Part shown: one piece after another, positions 20,674-31,000 of the stretch
Layout of the letters: every line of letters begins with the position of its first letter
Numbering within the stretch: the first letter of the stretch is position 1
NCBI GenBank assembly: GCA_014529385.2
Contig: CM043964.1
Span: 106,830,087 to 106,883,086, forward strand
DNA length: 53,000 bases
Direction of reading: 5' to 3'
Source: Adiantum capillus-veneris
Taxonomy: Eukaryota; Streptophyta; Polypodiopsida; Polypodiales; Pteridaceae
Program-made: the position numbers and the translations under genes
Notes under the pieces: model-generated
Database searches by the model: none
What the model was told of the DNA's origin: nothing
The model's input: only the letters and a program-made list of their open reading frames with translations

Positions 20674-21020
20674 GGTAAATGCTGCACCTGATGTGAAAAT
20701 TGCCCTAAAAGAGGAGAAACAAAGCGAGAACAACACATGCTATATAACACAAACCGTAGAAGACTGTAAGGCACCTATTATGCAAAAAATGGCACTGACA
20801 AAAATTCTGCACAAAATGACAAAATAGCATGTGCAGTACTGCATGTAGTGGAAATGAAGGCCGAAACGAGCCCAAATAAAAAATCTGAGCAGAAAGACCT
20901 CTAAGAGCCATCCCAAAATTTTTGTCGACTTGCGAACGCTCGCCAAAGCTTACTGTATCCGAGAAAACGAGCAGGCGTGTGCTGGAGACGCTCGCGACTA
21001 AGCCCGGAAGGACGCAACCT

Positions 21021-21032
21021 GCTCTGATACCA
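21021..21032 (-). other. Primer binding site of copia C (initiator tRNA-Met type)
   Basis: The minus strand reads TGGTATCAGAGC two bases after the 5' LTR end CCAACA. Confidence 0.9.
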
Positions 21033-21034
21033 AT

Positions 21035-21259
21035 TGTTGGAATTAGGTTTGCAGAGAAATGCACATAGCTTGGAGAAGATGAAGGAAGCTCAAGGCACAC
21101 AACTGAGAGTGTGTTACTTAGTGTGCAATGGAAAGATAGATAGACCTAGAGTGATGGGCGTATATACAATGCTCGGGGGAAAAACCTCCTAAAGAGGGAA
21201 AAAATGCCCCGGTGGTCCTAGAGTGTTCACACACATCACTACCACATGTATATGGTAGC
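21035..21259 (-). repeat. 5' LTR of copia C
   Basis: It pairs with 16046-16272. Both LTRs are short for a plant copia element but within the family range. Confidence 0.9.
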
Positions 21260-21279
21260 AACATAATCCCTTATTGATT

Positions 21280-22676
21280 TTGGCACGTCAACCAGATGTA
21301 CAAGGTATGTTGGGTACTTGGAGAGCCAGTCTTTTTGCCATTTAGGATGTGAGTCTACTATTCTTTTGGAGGCCTCTTGATCTTTGATATCACCATTGAG
21401 GAGAGGTGTTGTCTCCTTTGTCTAATGTGCTTCTTCATTGTAAGCATTTCATGCTCCCATTCTATCCTGGCTTTATCACTGTCTCCAAATGATTTCTCTA
21501 TTAAACCAGAGGGGGTGAGACTCCTCTTCAACATTGAGAACCTGTCCTTCTTCTGGGATTTGTGGAGGTAGCCCCACCAATACGGGTTCTTCTAAACTTT
21601 CTGGGAGCTCCATAGGCTCTTGCTGGGCATTGCTTCTAGAGTCGCTTGGATTTGGGTCTGTAGGTTGACCTCTTACCCGCTCCTTTAAGTGCTCTTTGGG
21701 CCCTGGACTGCTTTATCAATCTTTCAATACATACCGCCTTGTGACTGTTGGTTTCCTTTGATCTTTCCTCCTTGGTCATCACAACATTTCCCTTCTTCTT
21801 TGGCGGTTCCTCCACCGTGCCTTCTTGCACTATCTCCAGCTTTCTCTTAAGCCGCGTAAAGATAGGCTGTGCCACTACTGTAGAAGTTTCATCTTCTATA
21901 TCCTCTTTCAATCTTAGCCACTTGTTCTGGGTGGGTGTGTTTGGCCATTGTCCTTGTGCTCCAATAGCTTTATATGCAATTTTTGTCAGAATATCTGCAC
22001 CACCAATGTATTTTGGCTTGTCAGTCCCCAGGCCCACTATCTGCTCATGTATATAATGGGCATAGTTCACATCCTTTGGTACATTGCTGCCCAATGCCCA
22101 AGTAATAGTGGTGGCAATGGCATGTGGCAAGGTAGTTCTCTGGCCACTTGTTGCAGACAAGGAAAAATTGGTTGTACAACTTGCAGGTTCTATTTTCTCT
22201 TGGGTCCACTAGGTCTTCAAAAATTTGGTTGGACTTCTTCTGAGAGTATACCTTCACTTTGTCTCTTCTTTATTGGACAAAGCTGCCATCTTGTGCAATC
22301 CCAAAGCATCGACAATAATCTGTGGTGTAAGGGAAACTTCTTTGCTTTCCCCTTTTAGTGTGGTGAGGATTGATGTGCTGTCTTTCTTGATTGTGGTTGT
22401 TAGCTCATAAATTCTTTGGAAGCCGGTACCAGATGACATTGATGTAAAAAATCCATGTAGGTCCACTCATTCTAGGTGGTTGAGGGCGCTCTCTTTATTG
22501 GCATACTCATTGAGCTCTCTTAGAATCAATGGCACGTCCACCATATTGCCCTGTGGATCTCTAAATGTCCCTTGATATAGACTGATACCTTCTGCTTCTA
22601 ATGTGGCTTCATCCATCCATGCTTTAGTCGGCTTCAATGTCTCACTTCGGATGGTAAAAGGATTTGCTGCTGCCAT
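21280..22676 (-). pseudogene. Remnant G: retroelement accessory protein, homologous to the D accessory ORF
   Basis: Minus-strand reading starts MAAANPFTIRSETLKPTKAW at 22676. It continues LYQGTFRDPQGNMVDVPL, a stop, then GFQRIYELTTTIKKD, LYNQFFLVCNKW, HAIATTITWALGSN and ADILTKIAYKAIGAQ. A basic, then Pro/Glu-rich tail follows (NAQQEPMELPESLEEP, about 21600), and a charged helix (SDKARIEWEHEMLTMKKH, about 21450). The same landmarks in the same order occur at 50401-52400 in element D. The role is unknown. In layout it recalls extra ORFs downstream of pol in some giant plant gypsy elements, but I cannot assign it. It is broken by at least one stop and two frameshifts. Confidence 0.75.
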
Positions 22677-23177
22677 GATATCTTTTAGGGTAGGCCTTTT
22701 CCTCTTTACATGCGATTGAAGGCATCCGATTCCTTTGATTTTTTCAAAATTACAAAAACCTCAATTCAATTTGAATCTATTTGATGACTCCCTAATTCTT
22801 GGTTTTTGACATAACAATAACCAAAAGAACATACGACAAGTCCTTTGAATGAGTTGATACATAAGTGTACTAAAACCACTAAAGTTGTGCAATTGTGCAA
22901 CTTGACTTGTGGATTCACCACCGTTTAAAGGTGTCATATGAATTTTGATTTTGAGAACCATACGCTCGATGCTTCCAATGATGGCTCGTAGCCAAATACT
23001 CTCACAGAGGGCACCCACAGAGCTATGAGAGGAGATGACGCTTGCAAATTGCTTCATATTCATGAATTTTGAGCACTTCAAGCATGCATGTTTATGATGG
23101 AAAGGAAATTTGCATCATTAAATAAAAATGTCAGGAAATTATCCACTTTAGTGGTGTAATTTATGCAATAGCAAGCC
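22677..23177. other. No gene seen
   Basis: AT-rich sequence upstream of remnant G. No conserved motif, primer site or repeat was recognised. It may be untranslated sequence of the same lost element. Confidence 0.5.
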
Positions 23178-23510
23178 TTGAAGGGACCTGTTGATACATA
23201 CATGCATGAGCACATAGCTGGTCAGGGACAGGGTCCTCCTTGTCAGGGACAAGGTCCCTCTCTGGATTCTCTACACTCTCTCACTCCACAAGAGGTGGAT
23301 GATTTGTTGAAAATTACAAAGACACCAACTTTTAAGGGAGAGAGAGAGTGCAGTAAGGATGTAGTGAACATCTTTACTACGGATGAAGTCAGGGAACTAT
23401 AGACAAGTCTGACTTTGGAAGGCAAGAAGTGTAAATGGTGGATGTCTCTAAAGGAGAAGAACATCATACCACAAACTTGGGAAGCCTTTGAGGACGTATG
23501 GGTGTAAGCA
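23178..23510 (+). pseudogene. Gag-like scrap (Ty3/gypsy type)
   Basis: A 74-codon frame contains KITKTPTFKGERECSKD and ends in TAG. Read through, it continues CKWWMSLKEKNIIPQTWEAF. The pattern F-x-G ... WW-x-x-L ... TW-x-x-F matches the core of gypsy Gag proteins. The rest of the element is not adjacent. A GGGACAGGGTCC/CAGGGACAAGGTCC doublet precedes it. Confidence 0.5.
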
Positions 23511-23695
23511 TGTTAACATGTCACTAAAAATGTTGTCCAAGATAATGCTAGGTAGTAGTGCCTATTAGCATATGTTGAAAAGCCAAGACAATGTCCATTT
23601 TCAAATTAAAATTTCCATAAAAAATTATTATCCGTTCAAATGAGGCCTCTTTTTTGGTTACTAGAGTCGTGGGATCGTGGACTCGCTCAACTCTT

Positions 23696-23700
<5 letters not shown>

Positions 23701-23774
<74 letters not shown>
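23701..23774. repeat. (CT)37 microsatellite, first array
   Basis: Seventy-four bases of uninterrupted CT, followed by a 57-bp unique spacer and a second array. Translations give Ser-Leu repeats and are not genes. Confidence 0.99.
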
Positions 23775-23775
<1 letters not shown>

Positions 23776-23829
23776 GCAGGCATTTTGAACCAAGACTATG
23801 CTGTCCAAGCCAATGAGCTATCCAAGTTG

Positions 23830-23831
<2 letters not shown>

Positions 23832-23925
<94 letters not shown>
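23832..23925. repeat. (CT)47 microsatellite, second array
   Basis: Ninety-four bases of CT on the same strand as the first array. Both arrays leave through CTCTAG followed by unrelated sequence, which suggests local duplication or slippage around one ancestral tract. Confidence 0.99.
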
Positions 23926-23926
<1 letters not shown>

Positions 23927-24940
23927 GTTGGCCCTGATCATCCCTCCTATCTATTTTTTCCCTTCTCCTCCCATCTCCATAGAGCTATGGAGAACCAGAC
24001 AACAATATTTCCACTAGATCCAATGTTGGATATACAGACAACTGCAGTAAATTGCCAGTGTTAATTTATGATGTAGGCATATAAGACATTTAAGTGATTT
24101 CAAGTAATTAATGTTTGTTCATAGTCCTAAAGAGAAACTTGCAGAAGGGAGCCATTACAGGTGATGAATCACAACTCCCAAGATCCAGCTCTTTCTATGA
24201 TCAAGAAGAGAGAAAGAAAGAGGAAACAGATGGAGCAGAAAGAGATACAGGGTGAGCAAGACATAATTCCCTCAATGGTGAGGATAAAAAGAAAATCCCC
24301 TCTACATCCTGTTGTTCAGGAAATCCAGGAACATTCCTTAGTGAAGGAGGCTATTGTATAGAGCTCAATCATCTCCAATGTCGGCAACATATTGAATACT
24401 TTCAAGCAGCCAAGTTCTAACGAGGAGTTCTTTTTAAAGAATGCAGCGTTGCAGATAATGTTGAATTCAAAGGATAACATGCCTATTGTAAAAATCTCAA
24501 GGGTCCTTAAAGTCGGTCATCTCTCCTTGCACAAAACATCATGAATGAAGCCTGCTCTCAAGGGTCCTTAAAGTCGGTCATCTCTCCTTGCACAAAACAT
24601 CACGAATGAAGCCTGTCATCACAAATGAAGCCTGGTATCAATGAAACATCACAAATGAAGCCTGTTTCATTGGCGCCATGTCACAAGAAACATTGTCTCA
24701 TACCCCTATCACAAACAAAATCAAGGATTTGGTCCACAGATTTTGGAGAGAGGAGACTCGTGTATCCCCCAATAATATGGATGTTTTTTGAAAGAGAATG
24801 GGGAGGAAAAGCTACATAACACACCCTGTGCACCTTCTAGATGAGCCTCGCTGGTGATCAAGCCAATTGATATGCCATAACTTTGGTATTCTATGCATTA
24901 CATATCTACTGCATAATAACTTCTATCGTTTGATAAATAT
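23926..24940. other. Low-information block with one small unrecognised ORF
   Basis: An ORF at 24161-24361 (66 aa) is Lys/Arg/Glu-rich (IKKRERKRKQMEQKEIQ). Beyond its TAG the frame continues NEEFFLKNAALQIML. It could be part of a gag-protease linker from an old gypsy element, but no catalytic motif is present. The rest has no recognisable feature apart from the tandem repeats listed separately. Confidence 0.4.
24495..24661. repeat. 61-bp tandem duplication and 17-bp satellite motif
   Basis: A unit starting TCTCAAGGGTCCTTAAAG repeats at 24495 and 24556. After it, ATCACAAATGAAGCCTG or a one-base variant occurs several times to 24661. Confidence 0.85.
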
Positions 24941-25040
24941 CATACTATTATATATTCTAACAATGGTATCCACACTGTGCATGCTCGTCAGCATACTATG
25001 TGAGCAATTAAGCACACAGTCTATGCTAGTTTGTACATAC

Positions 25041-25064
25041 CTAGTATGCTTGTTAGCATACTAG
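25041..25064. repeat. Perfect 10-bp inverted repeat in a region rich in AGCATAC words
   Basis: CTAGTATGCT, a 4-base spacer TGTT, then AGCATACTAG. The words AGCATACT and TATGCTAG recur between 24990 and 25210. This lies near or at the left part of the D LTR. Confidence 0.8.
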
Positions 25065-25258
25065 TTAGCACTCTGAGGATGCTTGTTGACACACTGTGTA
25101 CGATAGAACTTTACCATGCCAATTATGCCACTTAGCATACTCACCATGCTATTTAACACACCTAGTTAGCACACATGCTATTTAGTTTAACATACCTCAT
25201 ATGCTAGTTGCCACTGTCATGGATGCTTGAGAGTCAGTTGTTTATGACATCACTTGCA

Positions 25259-25347
25259 TCATCACCGATGTCATCAGCTGTGTCATCGTCTACATCATCG
25301 CCGATGTCATCGTGTGTGTCATCGCCTGCATCATCGCCTATGTCATT
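25259..25347 (+). repeat. 12-bp tandem repeat in the U3 region of element D
   Basis: TCATC or TCATT starts at 25259, 25271, 25283, 25295, 25307, 25319, 25331 and 25343, an exact 12-bp period. The consensus is close to TCATCGCCTATG. It lies directly upstream of the GAA/TTC array. Confidence 0.9.
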
Positions 25348-25360
25348 GCTCGCATTGTCA

Positions 25361-25550
25361 CTAGAAGACTCTAGAAGAATCTAGAAGTATCAAGGAGATT
25401 CTAGAAGCTTGGAGAAGATTTCGGAAGAATCTAGAAGTTTCTGGAAAGCTCTAGAAAGTTGAATAAGGATCTAGAAGAACTAGAAGAAACAAGAAGGTTC
25501 TAGAAGATTCTAACCTCCTCAAGAAGAACCTAGAAAGTTCTAACCTCCTC
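25361..25550 (+). promoter_or_regulatory. Heat-shock-element-like array in the U3 of element D
   Basis: GAA recurs every 10 bp with almost no phase slip from 25364 to 25533, in about 15 of 19 ten-base steps. TTC or a one-base variant often sits between. Perfect inverted units include GAAGTTTCTGGAA (25434-25446) and GAAGGTTCTAGAAGATTC (25493-25510). The known heat-shock factor site is alternating nGAAn/nTTCn units, so this is an unusually long candidate. It ends about 40 bp upstream of a TATA box. Function is inferred from sequence only. Confidence 0.65.
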
Positions 25551-25577
25551 AAGTAACCTCCTCAAGCACGGCTAAGG

Positions 25578-25584
25578 TATAAAA
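25578..25584 (+). promoter_or_regulatory. TATA box of the element D LTR
   Basis: TATAAAA in the context AAGGTATAAAAGCC, about 700 bp before the LTR end and just downstream of the GAA/TTC array. Transcription would be expected to start near 25610. Confidence 0.6.
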
Positions 25585-25599
25585 GCCAATTTTTGTAAG

Positions 25600-26276
25600 T
25601 TTTTTATAAGTTTTGGATAATGAAACACAGTGTGAGCTAACGATGCTCACTTCTCTCCTTCTTGTGCTTCTTACTCCCTCCCTAGTTGTCACATTGTAGT
25701 CGCGTCTGTTGCATTGCAACCGCAGGTAAGAGCTCTACGCATTGACATAAGCATTTCACGATATTTCATAGCTTTTGGCGTCGCTGACTCGTGGCCTAAT
25801 TTCATCATAAGTAGGAATTTAAGCTTTAAAATCAAAAACTAAGTATAGGCGGGGTATTGGGGCATCATTGCTAAGCATTTAGATGCATTTTGGGTCGAAA
25901 ACGACTAGGTCAAAAACTCACTGCTGCTGTTAATAATCATGATTGTGGCACTTGACCTCAAGTGAGATTTGAGACCATAAGCATGCGTGCTTAGGTCTTA
26001 TAAACATGTCCTGAAAGTTTCATTGTGTTTGGATGCCATTTGATGCTGTAACGTATGTGATTTGTTTGCCGATGAGCGATTGGCTTTTGGTGATTTCTAT
26101 CATTTGAGTGTAGCTTGAGTTAGATGCGAGTTGTTTGTTGTTTTCCAATAGATTTATAACCTCTTGTAGCCTCTATGCACTATCGAGTCAGCTTCGTCCC
26201 ATGGATTGACAATTATATTCGTGGTTCTCGCTATGTCTGCAATAAGATAGGAGTGAGGTTAGACACCTGTCCCACA
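25600..26276 (+). repeat. R-U5 part of the 5' LTR of element D
   Basis: Sequence between the putative start site and the LTR end CCCACA at 26276, two bases before the primer site. No matching second LTR is in the window, so the full LTR length is unknown. Confidence 0.6.
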
Positions 26277-26278
26277 TT

Positions 26279-26296
26279 TGGCACCGCTGCCGGGGA
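26279..26296 (+). other. Primer binding site of element D (tRNA-Asp type)
   Basis: TGGCACCGCTGCCGGGGA resembles the complement of the plant tRNA-Asp 3' end used by Athila/Tat-type elements, with two differences from the usual form. It differs from the tRNA-Met sites of every other element in this window. Confidence 0.75.
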
Positions 26297-27330
26297 TCAA
26301 AGAGACCTAAACTAGGAAAAAACACAAGCGTCTTGTGTAGTTGTCCATTAACTTCCTCTAGGATCTCCTAGAGTAGAAACTTTCTTTTTAAAATCGCATA
26401 GCTTAAGATTGTCATCTTTTGCTGTGTGGAGGTAGCTTGGAAGTAAGTCGTACTTACTAAGTACCTTTAGGATTGTAGGATTGTGGAATTAGATTAGGGT
26501 TTTGAGAACGATTGATGGACAAGACAAGTCTTAAGATCAAGGCTCAAAAAACAGGAAAACGAGTGTTTGTGGACACTTTCCACAACCCCATTGCAGTAGA
26601 ACCTAGGATTAGGGTAAGTAGAATCCGATGTGGATTTCAAAACATGGCTCTCTCCAAAAGAATCAATTGTGAGTTGTTATGTGAAGTTGCAAAATTTCAG
26701 GTCAGCACCAAAAGACTGCCAACCACTCAATCCGACTAGAGAGTATCCTTTAAAAGTTGTATGAACCAGTGGGTAAGCTCAAGGAAAGATTGAGTTAAAG
26801 ATTCAAGAGTTTGCAAAAACTTAGATTATTTACTTTTTCTTGAAATTCTAGGCCAAATTAAGTTTTGACTTGACTCAGAGGCTTAAAATAGCTCATGAAA
26901 AGAATGTCCAAGGAAAAAGTTCAAAAAGTGTTCATTTTAGGCTTAAAGTAAATAATCGCAATTATTTACTTTCTGCTCAAAATTGACCAAGGCTGATACC
27001 AGAGACTCTATGCATGTGTACAAACAACTTTTGTAAAGGCCCATAGAATTTGGATCACCAAATTGACCAAAAACTGAGAAAAAACTAAATTCTGTATTGA
27101 CTTTTGAGAACTTGATTCAAAATTGAAAAACATTTGTTCAAACCAAATGAAACTTGACTTATAGGCTTATATTGATGTGATAGACAAGTGTACATACTCA
27201 TTTGACCAAAAAGATGCAAAAATTTGCCAGAAGTAAATAGTCGCGATTATTTATTACTGTCCCATTTTTCAACTTTTTTGACCAAGTCTGCATACCACTA
27301 GCTTTAACATGTTATATTAAGCCCACAAAT
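26297..27330 (+). other. Leader of element D, left part, with palindrome-centred repeats
   Basis: Untranslated leader continuing at 32853 after copia E. It contains two cores of the D palindrome (26948-26969, 27233-27254) and a half core at 26824-26833. A 75-codon ORF at 26512-26739 is not recognised and may be chance. Confidence 0.65.
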
Positions 27331-27522
27331 TGTTGGGGTATAAAGCCCAATGTGGTCGCCCAGGTAAGTGGGCGGGCCGCCAGGTATGTACACATATTCT
27401 TTTGTAAAAACCTAATAAGAACTCACTATGCTCTACACATTACAGTAGAGTGAGTTCACCATATCGTCGTGCTCTTCTTCTCGTACTCTCTCTCACGTCG
27501 CACTTCCGCTCGTACTCCTTCA
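27331..27522 (+). repeat. 5' LTR of copia E
   Basis: Begins TGTTGGGGTATAAAG and ends CTCCTTCA. Five substitutions in 192 bases separate it from the 3' LTR. Confidence 0.95.
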
Positions 27523-27524
27523 AC

Positions 27525-27536
27525 TGGCATTAGAGC
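27525..27536 (+). other. Primer binding site of copia E (altered tRNA-Met type)
   Basis: TGGCATTAGAGC, two transitions away from the TGGTATCAGAGC found in copia F. It may be decayed or a variant. Confidence 0.75.
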
Positions 27537-28610
27537 TCAGATCGAGGCTCGGGGCAGCATTGTAGGAGGCTAGAGTCACCAACTCAGATTGGAGTGAAAT
27601 TCGACAGGCGAAGACACGGCCCCAAATCTCGTGGGAGAGGCCGAAGGGCTAGGTGTTGTCAGAATTTCATTCTGAGGTCATCTCGGCCACCGTTCGGCTT
27701 CGACAAAGGTCTGCGCAGGCCATTTTTGACTACGTGGTCTTGGCGGGTGCAGATCCGACTCTGCAAATTTGGGGTTTTCGGCCTGCGACTGCAGGTGCAG
27801 AGGATATCGACACTCCCAGAGTGTTGATTTGTGGCTGTCTACACATCGAAGGACGGCTCACAGTTCTTGGAGGTGTGTCACATACGACACGGGCTCATCT
27901 ACACACAGACTGCAGGAGACATCCACTAGTTCATCAGGTAGCTTGTGTTTGCTGCTTGATATTCTAGATTTCATCCTGACATTGCAGGTACTTCCACATG
28001 GGATGTATTGTCAGAGATGATGTATGTCTGTTGAGGGTTTGCTGGCTGTGAGTCACGCAGCAAACAACCGCCGCAGCGGTTACAGCATACAGTGGGAAAT
28101 TTGTGGATGTATGACTTTATGGGAAGTCTATGTACTGTCAGATTTACTGCAGCCTTTGTTGAGGGTCGAGTGAGGTTTTATTGAGCTCGGGGATTCTCGA
28201 ATGTTGAGATCCTTTCGGTGATACAGGTCTTGGAGCGATCCCTCGAGCACCCTTAGATAGGCAGCTATGATGTATTGACTGTGAGTTAGACAATTGGGAT
28301 TGCATCTTTGCTTTACTGCCGTTGAGGCATTGTCGCAGTCTATGCTTACAGGACAGTGACAGGCCAGTGAGAGACAGTACAGGTGCAGGACAGGTTTACC
28401 CGCAACTTACAGTGTCAAAGAGACAATGTGTTTTTGAGCTGTTTTTTGAGTACACCAGAGCCATTTTACAAAGGAGACTCTGCCGAAATTTATGCAGAGT
28501 CTGAAGCTTTCTTGGTTCATTTGACAGGTTGATATTGGTTAAGAGGTCAGTTTACAGGGGAAACTCTGCCGAATTTTTCCTAGGAAAGTAAACTACTGTG
28601 AAGCGTAGCT
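27537..28610 (+). other. 5' untranslated leader of copia E
   Basis: About 1.07 kb before the gag ATG. It contains a 40-base segment (28146-28185) closely matching the leader of copia F. Short ORFs here share no motif with known proteins. Confidence 0.7.
28146..28185 (+). other. Leader motif shared by copia E and F (copy in E)
   Basis: Starts ACTGCAGCCTTTG and contains GAGGGTCGAGTGAGGTTTT. The equivalent is at 40818-40855 in F. A GGAGCGA word follows downstream in both. Possible packaging or dimerisation RNA element. Confidence 0.6.
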
Positions 28611-29460
28611 ATGGCTGGATCACAAGACACTGCTCTTTACAATATCAAGAAGCTGGATGGAACCAATTTCCCATTGTGGAAGAAGCAGATTTGGCACGTG
28701 TTGGTACAAAAGAAGCAGATAAAACATATAAAGCTCAAGGGGATAAAACCAGAAGATATGGACGAAGATGAATGGAGCGAAATGGATGAATTGGCACTTT
28801 CTACCATTATGATGACTTTGGCAGAAAGCGTTTACTTCAATGTAGCATACGAGATGTCGGCTTATCAAGCATGGTTAAAGCTGAGTGATCTTTATGAGAA
28901 GCAGAGTGCAGCTTCACAGGTATACTAGCTTAAGAAGCTTGTTGACTTGAAGATGAAAGAAGGGACACCTATGTCCAATCATCTGAATGAATTCAACACA
29001 ATCTATAGTCAGTTGTCAGCTCAAGGTGTCAAGTTTGATGAACCTGTTAGAGCTATGTTCCTGTTGATCACATTGCCGGAAAGTTGGGACACTTTTCTAC
29101 ACCTCCAGATGGTTTGAACATAGCAGGTGTAGAAGGAAGTCTGCTTATTGAAGAAATCAATAGAAAGACAATGGACAAAGGCAAAGGAACAGCCTTAGTT
29201 GTCAGGGGAAGGACCAAAGAAAAGTACAAAGGTGGAAAGAGGAACCAGTCTCGTAGCAAGTCCCGCAGTGCTAAAGGCAAGAGTGACATAGAATGCTACC
29301 ATTGTGGCAAGAAGGGTCACATGAAAAGAGACTGTAGAGAATGGAAAGCAGAAAAAGGCAAAGAGAAAGCTGAAGACCATGGTGAGAAGAACAAGTCCTC
29401 AGTGAAGATTCAAGAAATAAATGTGACAAACACTGTTGCAGAGGATGACAGTCTAGTGTC
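28611..29460 (+). pseudogene. Gag of copia E
   Basis: It starts MAGSQDTALYNIKKLDGTNF at 28611, just after a non-coding leader. The core has FPLWKKQIWHVLVQKK and AYQAWLKLSDLYEKQSAAS, then TAG at 28926 and LKKLVDLKMKEGTPMSNHL. A frameshift near 29090 leads into the basic region and the zinc knuckle CYHCGKKGHMKRDC (about 29296-29337). The layout matches TNT1-type Gag. Without the breaks it would coat the element RNA in cytoplasmic particles. Confidence 0.9.
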
Positions 29461-30056
29461 AGGAGACATCTACTTCTTGAATAATACAATGGACTCAGCT
29501 CTTCTTACAGCATCTGATGGAAATGCACTGAGTGACTGGATTATAGACTCAGGGGCATCACTTCATGTGTCTCCAAACAAGGAGTTGTTTACCTCTTATG
29601 TGACCACTAAAGATCATGTTCGGCTAGGCAATGGGCAGACATGTGAGATCTTAGGTGTTGGAGATGTTCAATTGAAGTTTCAGAATGGCTCTTCTTTCAC
29701 ACTGAAGAATGTGAGACATGTTCCCGCAATTACAAAGAGCTTGATCAGCACAGGTTTACTTGATGATGCTCGCTACGTCACCACTTTTGGACAGAACATG
29801 TGGAAGATATCCAAGGGTTCTATGACAGTAGCACATGGAGTAAAGTCTGGAGGACTTTACATGATTTATGTATCAAATGTCTCTAAAAATGTAATCAATG
29901 TAACCGAGCAGCCGAACGTTTCTTTGTGGCATAGCCGGTTAGGACATATGTCCAAGAAGGGAATGGAAATCTTGTCTCGTTCTGGTTATTTGCCTGGCTT
30001 TTCATTTAATGATTTTGAATTCTGTGAACATTGTCTGTATGGTAAGCAAACACAAT
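29461..30056 (+). pseudogene. Protease and pre-integrase region of copia E
   Basis: In one open frame: DWIIDSGASLHVSPNKEL with the DSGA active-site loop (about 29537), VRHVPAITKSLISTGLL, and the pre-integrase motif LWHSRLGHMSKKGMEIL. Then CEHCLYGKQTQ ends in TAG at 30056. The frame from 29084 to the stop is otherwise intact. Confidence 0.92.
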
Positions 30057-31000
30057 AGCCACATAAGCATAGAAGCAGAGATACACAGTTGGCACTTGTT
30101 CATAGTGATTTGTGTGGACCTATGCCTAACCTATCTCTAGGGGGAGCTTCTTACTTTATGACATTTATAGATGATTACTCGAGAAAAGTATGGGTTTACT
30201 TTCTCAAGCACAAGGATGAAGCGTTTAGTGCTTTCAAAACGTTTGTGACACTTGTGGAGAATCAGAGTGGCAAGAAGCTTAAATGCTTACGCAGTGACAA
30301 TGGTGGAGAGTATGTTTCAAAGGCCTTTCAGGACTTTTGTGAGTCAAAAGGTATAAAATGTGAACTTACTGCTCCTTACAATCCTCCTCAAAATGGTGTT
30401 GCTAAGAGGATGAATAGGACCATACAAGAGAAGGTCAGAAGTATGTTGTCTAATGCACAGCTGCCTAATGGGTTTATGGATGAAGCTATATCAACAGCTG
30501 TTCATCTTGTAAATAGATCTCCTAGCAAGGTTTTGCAGAAGGATTCAGTGCCAGAGATGGTATGGTCAGGCAAAATGCCCTCATACAAGCATCTCAGAGT
30601 CTTTGGCTGTGAGGCATATACTCACGTTCCAAAGGAATTTAGGAACAAACTTGAGCCAAAGAGTAGAAAGTGCATCTTTCTAGGCTATGGTTATTCTGGT
30701 GAGATGGGGTACAGACTTTGGGATCCCGAATCCAGAAAGGTTATCCGCTGCAATGATGTTCACTTTAATGAAGCCAAATATCAATCTAAACCAGAGAGGG
30801 TTGAGGATATTAGAAGAGTTGTCTTCCAAGAAGATGGACCTGCACGTGCAAGACAAAATGTCAGGGCTCAAGAGGAGCAAGGACATGATAGAGTGGAACC
30901 ACAGGTTGTGGCTGAGCCTGAGCCACCTATTGTGCGTAGATCTGGACGTGTCACGCGACCTCCTGATAGGTTTCTTCCATCTATGAACTATGTCATGTTG
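30057..31000 (+). pseudogene. Integrase of copia E with Glu to Lys change
   Basis: Uninterrupted core: [18 protein letters not shown] (first Asp), [12 protein letters not shown] (second Asp), then [14 protein letters not shown]. Relatives, and element C here, have GVAER at this point, so the third catalytic Glu is Lys. The rest ([31 protein letters not shown]) is typical. Without that acid, strand transfer is not expected. Confidence 0.9.

Larger units (their letters stand above)
16041..21264 (-). mobile_element. Ty1/copia element C with target duplication AACAT
   Basis: LTRs of about 227 bp (16046-16272, 21035-21259) flank a 4.8-kb coding region in copia order (gag, protease, integrase, RT, RNase H). 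AACAT lies at both outer ends (16041-16045, 21260-21264). The LTRs differ at roughly 8 percent of sites by eye, so it is older than copies E and F. Multiple stops, frameshifts and a mutated RT active site make it dead. Confidence 0.92.

Noticed and set aside
23677-23937. Ser-Leu repeat ORF
   Set aside because: Translation of the two (CT)n arrays.
25259-25347. Coding interpretation of the 12-bp repeat (a short amino acid repeat)
   Set aside because: No long open frame surrounds it, and it sits in an LTR promoter region upstream of a TATA box.
27594-28020. Overlapping short ORFs in the leader of copia E
   Set aside because: No domain, no conservation with the copia F leader except the short RNA motif, and an expected untranslated position.
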